Both the position numbers and the translations under genes were made by a program. From Hypericibacter adhaerens (GTDB lineage: Bacteria; Pseudomonadota; Alphaproteobacteria; Dongiales; Dongiaceae), in NCBI RefSeq assembly GCF_008728835.1, contig NZ_CP042582.1:1612001-1676000 (forward strand): DNA of 64,000 nt, in the 5' to 3' direction. The notes under the pieces were generated by a model that had not been told where the DNA came from, made no database searches, and worked only from the letters and a program-made list of their open reading frames with translations. Shown one piece after another: positions 34,486 to 46,443 of the stretch; the stretch's first letter is position 1; each line of letters opens with the position of its first letter.

Positions 34486-35156
34486 ATGGCGCAAGACCCG
34501 ATCATGGCCGACAAGACGACAGCCCCCGAAAGCGGCGGCGCGGCGACCGGCCCGCTGGCCGCCTGCTGGTCCTGCAAGGGGCCGGTGGCTGCGGCCGCGT
34601 TGTTCTGCCATGTCTGCGGCGCGGTCCAGCCGCCGCGCGAGGTCGACGCTTATACGCGTCTCGGCTTCGAGCCGCGCTTCGATATCGATCCGGCCGAGCT
34701 CGACAAGCGCTATCTGGGTTTCCAGCGCAACCTCCATCCCGACCGCTTCGCCCGTAAGAGCCCGCGCGAGAAGGCCATCGCCGAGAGCCAGGCGATGAGC
34801 CTCAACGAGGCCTATGAGACGCTGAAGGACGCGGTCCGGCGCGCGCAGGCGCTGCTCGCCCGCGCCGGCATCGCCTCGCCGGTGGGCGAGAGCCGTACCA
34901 TCGAGGATCGCGAGCTGCTGATGGAGGCGATGGAGGTGCGCGAGGCGCTGGAGGAAGCGGCGGATCTCGACGCCCTGCAACGCCTGGCGTCGCGCGCGCA
35001 GCAGGAGGAGGCGGGCTGCCTGAAGGCGCTGACGGCGGCCTTCGCCGAGCGCGACTGGGACGAGGCGGCGCGCCAGACCACGCGACTCAAATATTGGCGG
35101 AAGTTCGCCGAGGAGCTGCGCGGCAAGCGCGCGGTCCTGGCGGGAGCGTCGTCCTG

Positions 35157-35157
<1 letters not shown>
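34486..35157 (+). CDS. hscB: Fe-S co-chaperone HscB with N-terminal tetracysteine zinc ribbon
   Basis: 223 residues. A CxxC-x10-CxxC motif (C27, C30, C41, C44) precedes the J domain with HPD at 84-86 ('RNLHPDRF') and the helical C-terminal domain that binds IscU. HscB stimulates the HscA ATPase. E. coli HscB lacks the zinc ribbon, whereas human mitochondrial HSCB has one in the same place, followed by a similar 'QPP/QAP' junction. Its stop and the hscA start share one base (TGATG). An ATG at 34504 is an alternative start. Confidence 0.95.
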
Positions 35158-37064
<1,907 letters not shown>

Positions 37065-37150
37065 GGTTGGGGCGCCTGCCGAGACGGCCCCTGTGTGCCG
37101 GGTGCGAGAAGGGCCCCGGCGTGACGAGTTTGGCGACGGAGACGGATTCA

Positions 37151-37489
37151 ATGCCCAAGATGACCTTCATCAAGCCGGACGGCGAGCGCGTGGAAGTCGA
37201 CGCCCCGATCGGCCTGTCGGTGCTGGAGATCGCGCACCGCAACAATATCGATCTCGAGGGGGCCTGCGAGGGCTCGCTCGCCTGCTCGACCTGCCATGTC
37301 ATCGTCGATCCCGAATGGTTCGACGTGCTGAACGAGCCGAGCGAGGACGAGGAGGACATGCTCGATCTCGCCTTCGGCCTGACCCACACCTCGCGGCTGG
37401 GCTGCCAGATCCGCATGACCGAGGAGCTCGACGGCCTGACCGTGTCGCTGCCGGCCGGCACGCGCAACATGATGGTCGGCAAGAGCTGA
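37151..37489 (+). CDS. fdx: Isc-type [2Fe-2S] ferredoxin
   Basis: 112 residues with the adrenodoxin-type ligand set C39-x5-C45-x2-C48 ('[10 protein letters not shown]') and C85 ('RLGCQIRMT'). It supplies electrons for cluster assembly on IscU. The ATG at 37151 ('[12 protein letters not shown]') is the family-typical start. It lies between hscA and iscX in the isc operon. Confidence 0.96.
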   Translation: MPKMTFIKPDGERVEVDAPIGLSVLEIAHRNNIDLEGACEGSLACSTCHVIVDPEWFDVLNEPSEDEEDMLDLAFGLTHTSRLGCQIRMTEELDGLTVSLPAGTRNMMVGKS

Positions 37490-37515
37490 CGGACGGGTTC
37501 GCGGGAGGCTCCATC

Positions 37516-37716
37516 ATGGCGTTGCGCTGGACCGACGTGCAGGAAATCGCCGCGCAGCTCGAGGAGGCGCATCCCGAGGCCGACGTGGTTAACCTGCGAT
37601 TTACCGATCTGTGGAAATGGGTACAGGAGCTCGAGGAGTTCACGGACGACCCCAAGCGGTCGAACGAGAAGATCCTTGAAGCGATCCAGGCGGCCTGGCT
37701 CGAGGAACGCCGGTAA
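37516..37716 (+). CDS. iscX: Fe-S assembly protein IscX
   Basis: 66 residues, almost all in the IscX domain: 'LRWTDVQEIAAQLEEAHPEADVVNLRFTDLWKWV', then 'DDPKRSNEKILEAIQAAWLEE'. IscX binds IscS and iron and modulates the rate of cluster assembly. GGGAGG lies 7 nt upstream of the ATG. It is the last recognisable isc gene; the next gene begins 40 bp later. Confidence 0.95.
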   Translation: MALRWTDVQEIAAQLEEAHPEADVVNLRFTDLWKWVQELEEFTDDPKRSNEKILEAIQAAWLEERR

Positions 37717-37756
37717 CCCGAGCTGACCGGGCCGAGCCGCCCCCGGAGTCCCTGAC

Positions 37757-39244
37757 ATGTCCGCCCCCGCCGCCCCCACGGCCGGCCAACCAACGCCCGC
37801 CCATCCGACGCCCCCGATATCGAAGGGGCGTCTGGAGGCGCTGCTGGCTTCGCCGCTCGCGACCTTGGTCGCGCGGCCCTGGCTCGACTGGCTGATCCTG
37901 CGCCTGGTGACGCGGCTCTACATGCCGCTTTCCCGTGCCTGGGCCGCGGCGCTCGATTCCGACGGCAGCGTCGAGCGCTTCCGCATGGAGATCGGCTGCG
38001 ATCTTCCGGAACGCGCGGTCCCGACGCGGGCGCTCGCGAAGGTCGCGGCGCTGAAGGCCGATTTCAAGGCCGCCGACGCGGCCTGGCTCGAGGCCTTCTT
38101 CGGCAAGAACGAACCGGGGCAGGCGGCGCTTCTCGAGGCCGAGGGCCGCTGGCGCCGGTCGAGCCACCGGCTCATGAATGCGCGCTGGAAATTCCTGTCG
38201 CTGGCGCTGCGCCACAAGCTGCCGGCCGCGCGTTACCACATCCCCGCCATCGACGAGGTCGAAGCGGCCTATGGGCCGTTGCGCGCCGACCTGGACAAGG
38301 CCTTCGCCTTGCCGGCGCCCCTGCCGAAGATCGAGCGCTCACACGCGATCGAACGCGAATGGGGCCGGGAATACTGGCTGCGCTTCGCCTCGCCCGGGCC
38401 GGACCGGGATCAGGCCTGGGCGCATGTGTTCGAGCCGCGGGCGGCCGAGCATGCGCCCTCGGTCATTCACGGCCACGGCCTCTCGGTCGAGATCGAAGCC
38501 TATGAGGATATGGTCGACGATCTGCTTCAGCTCGTCGCCCGCGGCATCCGCGTCATCCGCCTGGAGGCGCCCTGGCATGTGCGCCGGCGCCAGCAAGGCT
38601 GGTACGGCGGCGAGCGGTTCATCGCGACGCAGCCGCTGGGCGCGCTGGAGCTCCTGACCACGGCGGCCCGCGAGATGGGAATCGTTGCGGGCTGGTGCCG
38701 GCAGCAGAGCGCGCGCCGCGTCGCTTTCGGCGGCGCCAGCATGGGGGCGCTGACCGCGCAACTGGCGGCGGCCCGGGCCCGGGCCTGGCCGGAACGCCAC
38801 CGCCCCGACGTGCTGTTCCTGATCACTACCAGCGACAGCGTGGCGGCGCTCGCGGTCGAGAGCAGCATCTCGCACGGCGTCGGGTTGCCCCAGGCCCTGC
38901 ATCACGGCGGCTGGGGCGATGCCAATCTCGGCGCTTTCGCCGCCTTCACCGATCCGGGTCTCGTGGCGCCGTTGCCGCCTTCGAACATCATCATGGCGCT
39001 GGGCCGGGCGGACGATGTGACCCCCTGCCGGCGCGGCGCCTCGCTCGCCGAGCATTGGAACCTGCCGGGGCGCAACCTCTTCCTCTATGACCGTGGGCAT
39101 TTCACCGTGCCCATCGGCATGTTCCGCGATCGGGAGCCTCTGGAGCGCCTGGTGGAACGGTTGCAGCGCAAAACAACCGTCGGTTTGCGCGAGATTCAGC
39201 TCAAGCTCGCGACCGCACCGCAGCAATCCACAAAAACCCCCTGA
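37757..39244 (+). CDS. Alpha/beta hydrolase family protein
   Basis: 495 residues. After a Pro-rich start and a helical N-terminal region (about 30-180) comes an alpha/beta-hydrolase core with the nucleophile elbow G-A-S-M-G in 'RRVAFGGASMGALTAQL', 'IIMALGRADDVTP' (acid residue) and 'YDRGHFTVPI' (His). 'VIHGHGLSVEIEAYEDMVDDLL' resembles the oxyanion strand. The architecture recalls ABHD18-like hydrolases; the substrate is unknown. It follows iscX by 40 bp and may be read through from the isc operon, but no Fe-S link is apparent. Confidence 0.75.
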   Translation: MSAPAAPTAGQPTPAHPTPPISKGRLEALLASPLATLVARPWLDWLILRLVTRLYMPLSRAWAAALDSDGSVERFRMEIGCDLPERAVPTRALAKVAALKADFKAADAAWLEAFFGKNEPGQAALLEAEGRWRRSSHRLMNARWKFLSLALRHKLPAARYHIPAIDEVEAAYGPLRADLDKAFALPAPLPKIERSHAIEREWGREYWLRFASPGPDRDQAWAHVFEPRAAEHAPSVIHGHGLSVEIEAYEDMVDDLLQLVARGIRVIRLEAPWHVRRRQQGWYGGERFIATQPLGALELLTTAAREMGIVAGWCRQQSARRVAFGGASMGALTAQLAAARARAWPERHRPDVLFLITTSDSVAALAVESSISHGVGLPQALHHGGWGDANLGAFAAFTDPGLVAPLPPSNIIMALGRADDVTPCRRGASLAEHWNLPGRNLFLYDRGHFTVPIGMFRDREPLERLVERLQRKTTVGLREIQLKLATAPQQSTKTP

Positions 39245-39384
39245 TTTTTCGAGACCCGATGTCATCCCGGCTGCCGGAGAGGCGGACCTCGCGGCGGGAA
39301 TCGGTTATGCTTCCGTCTAACAAGGAGCGCCCGATCCCCCGCGTGGGATCAGGGCTACGCCACCCGGAGGGGGACCTGTCAGGC

Positions 39385-40065
39385 ATGCCCGCTGTCGCGC
39401 ACAGCCAGGCGCCGGTCTTCGTCGTCGCGGACGATCATCCGATGGTCCGCGACGCACTCGCTTTGGCACTGCGAGCAGCGTTTCCCGGAACGCAGATCGA
39501 ATTTGCAGGCTCGTTGAACGAGACGCTGGCGGCGCTCGAGCGCCGTCCTCATGCCGATCTGGTGATCCTCGATCTCGACATGCCGGGCATGGCCGGCATG
39601 ACGGGGCTGGCGCAGCTCCGCTCTTCCCATCCGGCGGTGCCAGTTGCGATCGTCTCGGCGGCGAAGAGCCCCGCCCTGATGCGCCAGACGATCGAGATGG
39701 GGGCCTCGGGCTTCATCCCCAAATTCACGCCCTCGCAGGAGATCACCGACGCCATCCGCGAGATCCTGGCGGGCGTCGTCTGGCTGCCGGAAGCGGCGCG
39801 CGACCATCAGCTGGCGCCGAGCGAGGCCGATCTCGCGCTGCGTGCGGCCCAGCTCACGCCGCAGCAGCACCGCGTGCTGGCGCTCATGGCCGAGGGCAAG
39901 CCCAACAAGGTGATCGCCTTCGAGATGCAGATCACCGAGCCCACGGTCAAGTCGCACGTGACCGAGATCCTGCGCCGGCTGGGCGTGCAATCGCGGACCC
40001 AGGCCGTGATCGTCGCGCAGAAGCTGGGCATCGAGCCCTCGAGCCCGACGCCGGCGGGGGGCTGA
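39385..40065 (+). CDS. NarL/LuxR-family response regulator
   Basis: 226 residues: a receiver domain with acidic pocket 'VVADDHP' and phosphoacceptor Asp63 in 'LVILDLDMPGM', then a LuxR-type helix-turn-helix ('LTPQQHRVLALMAEGKPNKVIAFEMQITEPTVKSHVTEILRRLGV'). No kinase is adjacent. The nearest is the SLC5-type hybrid kinase at 42501, and in other proteobacteria (CrbS/CrbR, MxtR/ErdR) such kinases pair with a regulator of exactly this type. The start at 39385 is supported by GGAGG about 14 nt upstream. Confidence 0.92.
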   Translation: MPAVAHSQAPVFVVADDHPMVRDALALALRAAFPGTQIEFAGSLNETLAALERRPHADLVILDLDMPGMAGMTGLAQLRSSHPAVPVAIVSAAKSPALMRQTIEMGASGFIPKFTPSQEITDAIREILAGVVWLPEAARDHQLAPSEADLALRAAQLTPQQHRVLALMAEGKPNKVIAFEMQITEPTVKSHVTEILRRLGVQSRTQAVIVAQKLGIEPSSPTPAGG

Positions 40066-40106
40066 GCTCCCGGCGCACGGGGCCGCCGAATGCTGCGCCG
40101 CCCCGC

Positions 40107-41027
40107 CTATCGGGCCGCAATCACGCCCGCCGTGACAATCAGCGCCGCCCCGCCGAGCAGCCCCCATGTCGGCGTCGCGAGCCCGCCCGCAATCAGGAAC
40201 AATGCGCTCACGAGCGGTGTCGCATAGGCCAGCGTGGCGAGCAGCAGGCGATTGCCCTTTCGCACGCCGTGATCCCAGGCGAGATTGCCGAGCCCCAGCG
40301 GCACGACCCCCACCAGCGCGGTACCCATCAGCGCTTGAGGGGTCGGCGTGACCCAGCCCTCGAGCAGGAGATGGATCGCGAACGCGATGGCGGCCGACAG
40401 CGCGAGCCCCCACGACAATGCGTCGGGCGCGTTCTCGCCTTGCCACAGGCGGAAGACGACGAAAAGCGCCCAGGCCAGCCCGCCGCCTGCGGCAAGCCCG
40501 GCACCCATCCAGGAGAGATCGCCGCCCCCGCCCCCGATAACCAGCGCGGCGCCGGCCAGTCCGATCGCCACGCCGCCGATATGGTGCCTGCGAAGCGCCG
40601 CGAGCCCCAGGGCGGCGGCGAGCAGCACGACGATCACCGGCCAGAGATACAGGATGAGATTGGCCTCCGCCGCCGGGATGTGGCGGAGCGCCATGATGAA
40701 GAGCACGTCCGACAAAAGAAGGCCAACCGCGACCATGACGGCGGCGAGCCCCCTCGACGCTCGCAGACCGGCACCGTCCTTTCGGCCGGCGGCAACCGCC
40801 GCCGCGCCGGAGCCTGGCAGGGCAAAGAGCAAAAGCGCCCCGGTCGCGAAGATGATCGCGAGATACTGGAACAACGGCATCGAAGCGGTGGTCAGCGCCG
40901 CCAGCAACGGCCATGTCGCCCAGAGCGGCACCGCCAATGCGCCGACCAGCGTCCAGAGAAGTTTCGATCCCGATGGAGGCCAAGGGATGGTGTCCGGCAG
41001 CCTCAAGCGGGCGACAAGGGTCGCCAT
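40107..41027 (-). CDS. EamA/DMT-family membrane transporter
   Basis: 306 residues with about ten hydrophobic helices in two EamA repeats ('GLLLSDVLFIMALRHIPAAEANLILYLWPVIVVLLAA' in the first; 'VGVVPLGLGNLAWDHGVRKG' in the second). It resembles the YddG/RhtA-like exporters of amino acids or other small metabolites. The substrate is unassigned. It is co-oriented with, and 135 bp downstream of, rtcB. Confidence 0.88.
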   Translation of the reverse strand: MATLVARLRLPDTIPWPPSGSKLLWTLVGALAVPLWATWPLLAALTTASMPLFQYLAIIFATGALLLFALPGSGAAAVAAGRKDGAGLRASRGLAAVMVAVGLLLSDVLFIMALRHIPAAEANLILYLWPVIVVLLAAALGLAALRRHHIGGVAIGLAGAALVIGGGGGDLSWMGAGLAAGGGLAWALFVVFRLWQGENAPDALSWGLALSAAIAFAIHLLLEGWVTPTPQALMGTALVGVVPLGLGNLAWDHGVRKGNRLLLATLAYATPLVSALFLIAGGLATPTWGLLGGAALIVTAGVIAAR

Positions 41028-41110
41028 GGCGGCATCTCCCCAGCGCAGAGAGCGATACTGATAGGGGATACTGGACGACCGCGCTTGCGAAGGAAAGAGC
41101 CGAGGCCTGC

Positions 41111-41148
41111 TTCCTCTCCCGCTCCCGTCCTGGGGAAGGGGAGAGGAA
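41111..41148. repeat. GC-rich intergenic inverted repeat (copy C)
   Basis: TTCCTCTCCC (41111-41120) pairs with GGGAGAGGAA (41139-41148) in the gap between rtcB and the DMT gene. It resembles the CCTCTCCCC element near 14776. It lies 3' of rtcB and may act as a processing or termination hairpin. Confidence 0.5.
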
Positions 41149-41162
41149 AAGAAACAAGAGCC

Positions 41163-42350
<1,188 letters not shown>

Positions 42351-42500
42351 GGTCCTCGTTCCGCAGGGATCGCCTGCGAAATCCTCATTCTCCTGCGATG
42401 TCGGATCCGGCCCGCGTGAGGATCGCCACATCCGGGCGGCCGGGGCGCGCGTTATAGCAGGGTCTGCAAAGAAGGAAAGAGAATAGAGTCCCTCATGCCG

Positions 42501-45500
42501 TCACGCTGCCCGCGTCGGGCTGTAGCGCGCGACCAGGGCGCGGAGCTGCGCCGGCTTCACTGGCTTCAGCAGCACGTCGAGCCCGAGATTGCGGGCGCGG
42601 GAGAGGTTGGCGGCATCGCGATCGGCGGTGACGAGGGCGGCCGGCAGGCGCGGGCCCCAGGCGCCGCGCAGCCGGCCGATCTCGGCGAAGCCGTCGGGGC
42701 GATCGTCGCCCAGATGCAGGTCGATCAGCACCAGATCGGGCACGCGGCCATTGACCGTGGCCAGCGCCTGATCGGCGTCGCCGACCGCCACGACATCGCA
42801 ACCCCAGCTTCCGAGCAGGGCCGACATCGCCTCGCGCACCGGCGCTTCGTCGTCGATGCAGACCACCATCGCCGCACGGCCGGTCGCCGGTCGCGCCGGC
42901 ACCAGCGGGGGCGTGCGCTCCGCCCGTGCGGCCGGCGACTGCGCGGCTTGCGGCACCTCGATCGAGAAGGCGGCGCCATGGCCCGGCATCGAGACCAGCC
43001 GCAGCGGGTGGCCCAGCATGCGGGCGATGCGATCGACGATGGCGAGGCCCAGGCCCAGGCCGCGCTCGCCTTGCGCTTCGCCGCGATCGAGCCGGATGAA
43101 TTCCTTGAAGACCTCCTGCTGGCTCGCCTTGGGGATGCCGGGCCCGTTGTCGATCACCATGATGCGCAGCGCCCGGCCCGCGCGACGGCAGCCGATCAGC
43201 ACGCGCGCCGGCCGGCCCGGCACATGGCCGTAGCGGATCGCGTTGGCGAGGAAATTCTGCAGCACGCGGCGCAACAGGGCGGGATCGGTCTCGACCACGG
43301 CGTCGCAGGCGACGAGCCGCAGCTCGACGCGGCCTTGGGCCGCCACCGGCGCGAAGGATTCCACCAGCGACTGCAGCAGCGGGCCGACGGGCACCGGCTT
43401 GCGCTCGGGGCGCACCGCGCCGGAGTCGAGCTTCGAGATGTCGAGCAGGGCGTCCAGAAGGTCGTCGACCGCACCGAGGCCGAGCTCGACCTTGGCCACC
43501 AGGTCGTCGCCGGGATGGCGCTCGGCCAGCGCCGCCAGGAACAGCCTTGTCGCATGGAGCGGCTGCAGCAGATCGTGGCTCGCGGCGGCGATGAAGCGGG
43601 TCTTGTCGACATTCGCCTCCTCGGCGCGCGCCCGCGCCGTCTCGAGCTCGGTGGTGCGTTCCGCGACCCGGCGCTCGAGCGATTCGTTGGCGAGACGCAT
43701 GGCTGCTTCCGCGCGCCGGCGATCGGTGGTGTCGACATAGAGCAGGAAGAACCCCAGCACCTCGCCGCGCTCGTCGCGGTGCGGGATATAGGTGCCGTGA
43801 GCGATCTCGATCTTGGCGTCGTTCGCCGGGAACTCGATCTCGAAGCTCTGCGGCCGGCCGGCCAGGGCGGCGTCGATGCGCGGCTTGAGGCGCGCATAGC
43901 GGGCGGGATCCAGGATCTCGGCCACGCGACGGCGGCCCTCGGAATCCTGGGCCGAGAGCTTCATGACGGCCTGGTAAGGCCGGTTGGCGAAGCGGTAGCG
44001 CTCCTCGCGGTCCACATAGGCGATCAGCACCGGCACGTTGTCGGTGATGATGCGGATCCGCCGCTCGCTGTCGCGCAAGGCCTCGGCGGCGCCGACGCGA
44101 TCCGTCACGTCGTTGGCGGTGACGACGATGCCCCGGTCGGAAAGTGGATCGACGCGAAGCTCGGTCACGGCGCCGCTGGCCAGACGGAGTTCCTGGAAGG
44201 CGGCACCCGCCTGGCGCGCCAGCACGCCCAGGGCCGGCACCGCATGGGCGAGGTCGAACTGCGTGACGCCGATGCGCAGGCGGTCCGGATCGAGGCCGGT
44301 CAGGGCCGCGAAACGCTCGTTCCAGACCTCGAGCCGGCCTTCGGCATCGAACACAGCGATGCCGAGGCCCATATGGTCGAGCGTACGGCGCAGCAGGTCG
44401 GCGTTGTAGCGGATGGCCTTGGTCGCCTCATCGAGCATCTCGCGGAAGGTGCCGGGCAGCCAGAGGCCTCGCCGCCGCGCCGCCGACACCACCACGCGCG
44501 CCGAGGCCGAGCCGATCGTTCCCGACAGCAGGCGCTCGGTGAAATCGAGGGCCGCGGCGCCGGAAAGCTTCTGCCCGGCGAAGGCTTGGTCCGCGCGCGC
44601 CGCGCCGATGAAGCGCGCCGCCAGCTCGCGCAGATGGTCGAGCTGAGCGGCCGCGGCCTCCTCGATGGCGTCGCGGCGCTCGATCTCGACGTCGGAGACG
44701 AAGGCGGCGGCCTGGGCGAGATCGCGGGCCGCCGGCTTGGCCCAGAGCGAGCCGATCACGGTCAGGCCCAGATTGATCAGGAACCCGACCACGAAGCCGC
44801 GCGTCAGCGGATCGAGCCAGGCGAGCGGCCCGATCGGCGGGATGGCCGTGGCCGCGTCGGGCTCGATGGTCGGCCAGAGCACGGCCCAGAACCAGACGAC
44901 GAAGCCCGCCGCCATGCCGCCGATGACGCCGTAACGATGGGTGCGTCGCCAATAGAGGCCGAGGACCAGGCCCGGCGCGAAGTTCGAGACGGCGCAGAAC
45001 GAGACCATGCCGATCGTCGCCAGCGGCAGGATGCCGGTGATGATGCGGTAATAGGCGAAGGCGGCGAGCAGGATGGCGACCACGGCGATCCGGCGCACCA
45101 GCAGCGCCAGCTGGCCGATCGTGCCCTCCGTCGGCTGGTGGCGGCGCAGCAGCAGCGGCATCACCAGCTCGTTGCCGATCATGCCGGAGAGCGCCATGCA
45201 GGCGATGGCGACCATGCTGGTGGCGGCCGAGAGCCCGCCGATGAAGACCAGCGACACCAGCCAGTCGGCGCCGGCGCGCAGCGGCAGCAGCAGCACGAAA
45301 AGGTCGGGATCGATCGAGGGGCCCAGGAGCAGCAGGCCGGCCAGCGCGATCGGGATCACGAAGATGTTGATCAGCAGCATGTAGAGCGGGAACAGCAGGC
45401 GCGCGGTCGGCAGGCTGCGAGGATGATGATGCTCGACCACCGCAACATGGAACTGGCGCGGCAGGCAGAGGAAGGCGATGGCCGAGAGGGCGGTCAGCGC

Positions 45501-46256
45501 GACCCAGCTCGCCGTCGGCGCGAAGCTGGTGGGATCGGAGGGCAGGGCGGCGGCATCGAACCGCGCCATGAGATCGTGGGGGCCGTCATAGAGCTGCCAG
45601 ACCACGAAGATGCCGGCCGCCAGCAACGCGCAGAGCTTGACCAGCGATTCGAAGGCGATCGCCATCATCATGCCGCGATGCTGCTCGCTCGCCTGCACAT
45701 GGCGCACGCCGAACAGGATGGTGAAGGCCGCCATCAGCAGCGAGACGATGAGCGCCGTGTCCTGCCAGAGCGGCGTGGCGGCCTTGGCGGCCGCGGCCCC
45801 GGATTCTCCGGCCAAGGCGGCAAAGGTGAAGGAGACCGCCTGGAGCTGCAGCGCGATATAGGGCATGGCGCCCATCACCGCGATCACCGTGGCCAGCACG
45901 GCGACGGCGCGGCTGCGGCCGTAACGGGCGCCCAGGAAATCGGCGATCGAGGTCACGTTCTGGCGCTTGGCGACGCGCACGATCTTGGCCATCAGCGGCT
46001 GGGCGAACAGGATCATCAGGGCCGGGCCGACATAGATGAGCGCGAAGTCGAGGCCGCTGTTCACCGCCCGGCCGACCGCCCCGTAGAAGGTCCAGGAGGT
46101 GCAGTAGATCGCCAGCGACAGCGCGTAGACGATGGGGGCCAGCCGGCTCGACGCCCAGGACCGCGCATGCCGCTCGCCAATATGGGCGATGACGAAGAGC
46201 AGGCCGAGATAGGCCAGCGACAGGCCGAGAATGGGCGTTCCGTGCGACATCGTCAT
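42501..46256 (-). CDS. SLC5-type hybrid sensor histidine kinase (CrbS/MxtR-like)
   Basis: 1251 residues. Residues 1 to about 490 form a sodium:solute-symporter-like module with some 13 helices. A STAC-like cytosolic segment follows ('VEIERRDAIEEAAAAQLDHLRELAARFI'), then two PAS regions (about 625-860), a HisKA domain with the phosphorylated H894 ('AASHDLLQPLHATRL'), an ATPase domain ('DNGPGIP', 'GLGLGLAIVD') and a C-terminal receiver with D1179 ('LIDLHLG'). Such kinases sense external small organic acids or related solutes and, in CrbS/MxtR systems, control acetate metabolism through a NarL-type regulator. It is divergent from the MHS transporter. Confidence 0.92.
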   Translation of the reverse strand: MTMSHGTPILGLSLAYLGLLFVIAHIGERHARSWASSRLAPIVYALSLAIYCTSWTFYGAVGRAVNSGLDFALIYVGPALMILFAQPLMAKIVRVAKRQNVTSIADFLGARYGRSRAVAVLATVIAVMGAMPYIALQLQAVSFTFAALAGESGAAAAKAATPLWQDTALIVSLLMAAFTILFGVRHVQASEQHRGMMMAIAFESLVKLCALLAAGIFVVWQLYDGPHDLMARFDAAALPSDPTSFAPTASWVALTALSAIAFLCLPRQFHVAVVEHHHPRSLPTARLLFPLYMLLINIFVIPIALAGLLLLGPSIDPDLFVLLLPLRAGADWLVSLVFIGGLSAATSMVAIACMALSGMIGNELVMPLLLRRHQPTEGTIGQLALLVRRIAVVAILLAAFAYYRIITGILPLATIGMVSFCAVSNFAPGLVLGLYWRRTHRYGVIGGMAAGFVVWFWAVLWPTIEPDAATAIPPIGPLAWLDPLTRGFVVGFLINLGLTVIGSLWAKPAARDLAQAAAFVSDVEIERRDAIEEAAAAQLDHLRELAARFIGAARADQAFAGQKLSGAAALDFTERLLSGTIGSASARVVVSAARRRGLWLPGTFREMLDEATKAIRYNADLLRRTLDHMGLGIAVFDAEGRLEVWNERFAALTGLDPDRLRIGVTQFDLAHAVPALGVLARQAGAAFQELRLASGAVTELRVDPLSDRGIVVTANDVTDRVGAAEALRDSERRIRIITDNVPVLIAYVDREERYRFANRPYQAVMKLSAQDSEGRRRVAEILDPARYARLKPRIDAALAGRPQSFEIEFPANDAKIEIAHGTYIPHRDERGEVLGFFLLYVDTTDRRRAEAAMRLANESLERRVAERTTELETARARAEEANVDKTRFIAAASHDLLQPLHATRLFLAALAERHPGDDLVAKVELGLGAVDDLLDALLDISKLDSGAVRPERKPVPVGPLLQSLVESFAPVAAQGRVELRLVACDAVVETDPALLRRVLQNFLANAIRYGHVPGRPARVLIGCRRAGRALRIMVIDNGPGIPKASQQEVFKEFIRLDRGEAQGERGLGLGLAIVDRIARMLGHPLRLVSMPGHGAAFSIEVPQAAQSPAARAERTPPLVPARPATGRAAMVVCIDDEAPVREAMSALLGSWGCDVVAVGDADQALATVNGRVPDLVLIDLHLGDDRPDGFAEIGRLRGAWGPRLPAALVTADRDAANLSRARNLGLDVLLKPVKPAQLRALVARYSPTRAA

Positions 46257-46371
46257 GGGAGGCTAGGCCTCGATCCCGGGTCCGGAAAGGCGAACCGGTT
46301 CCGACCAAAGTATAGGGTCAATTTCAGAGCCTGGGACGCTAACAGGAAAGCGGGAAAAAGGGGTGGGTCTG

Positions 46372-46406
46372 GGAGACTCCAGGTGGCTGATAAGCCTGGA
46401 ATCTCC
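46372..46406. promoter_or_regulatory. Long inverted repeat upstream of the MHS transporter gene
   Basis: GGAGACTCCAGG (46372-46383) and CCTGGAATCTCC (46395-46406) pair with one G-T position across an 11-nt spacer (TGGCTGATAAG), about 40 bp before the transporter start in the kinase/transporter divergent region. Size and position fit an operator for a dimeric regulator or a leader hairpin. Confidence 0.5.
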
Positions 46407-46443
46407 GCGAAGAACAACTTCATAACGCCATTGGGGAGAAACC

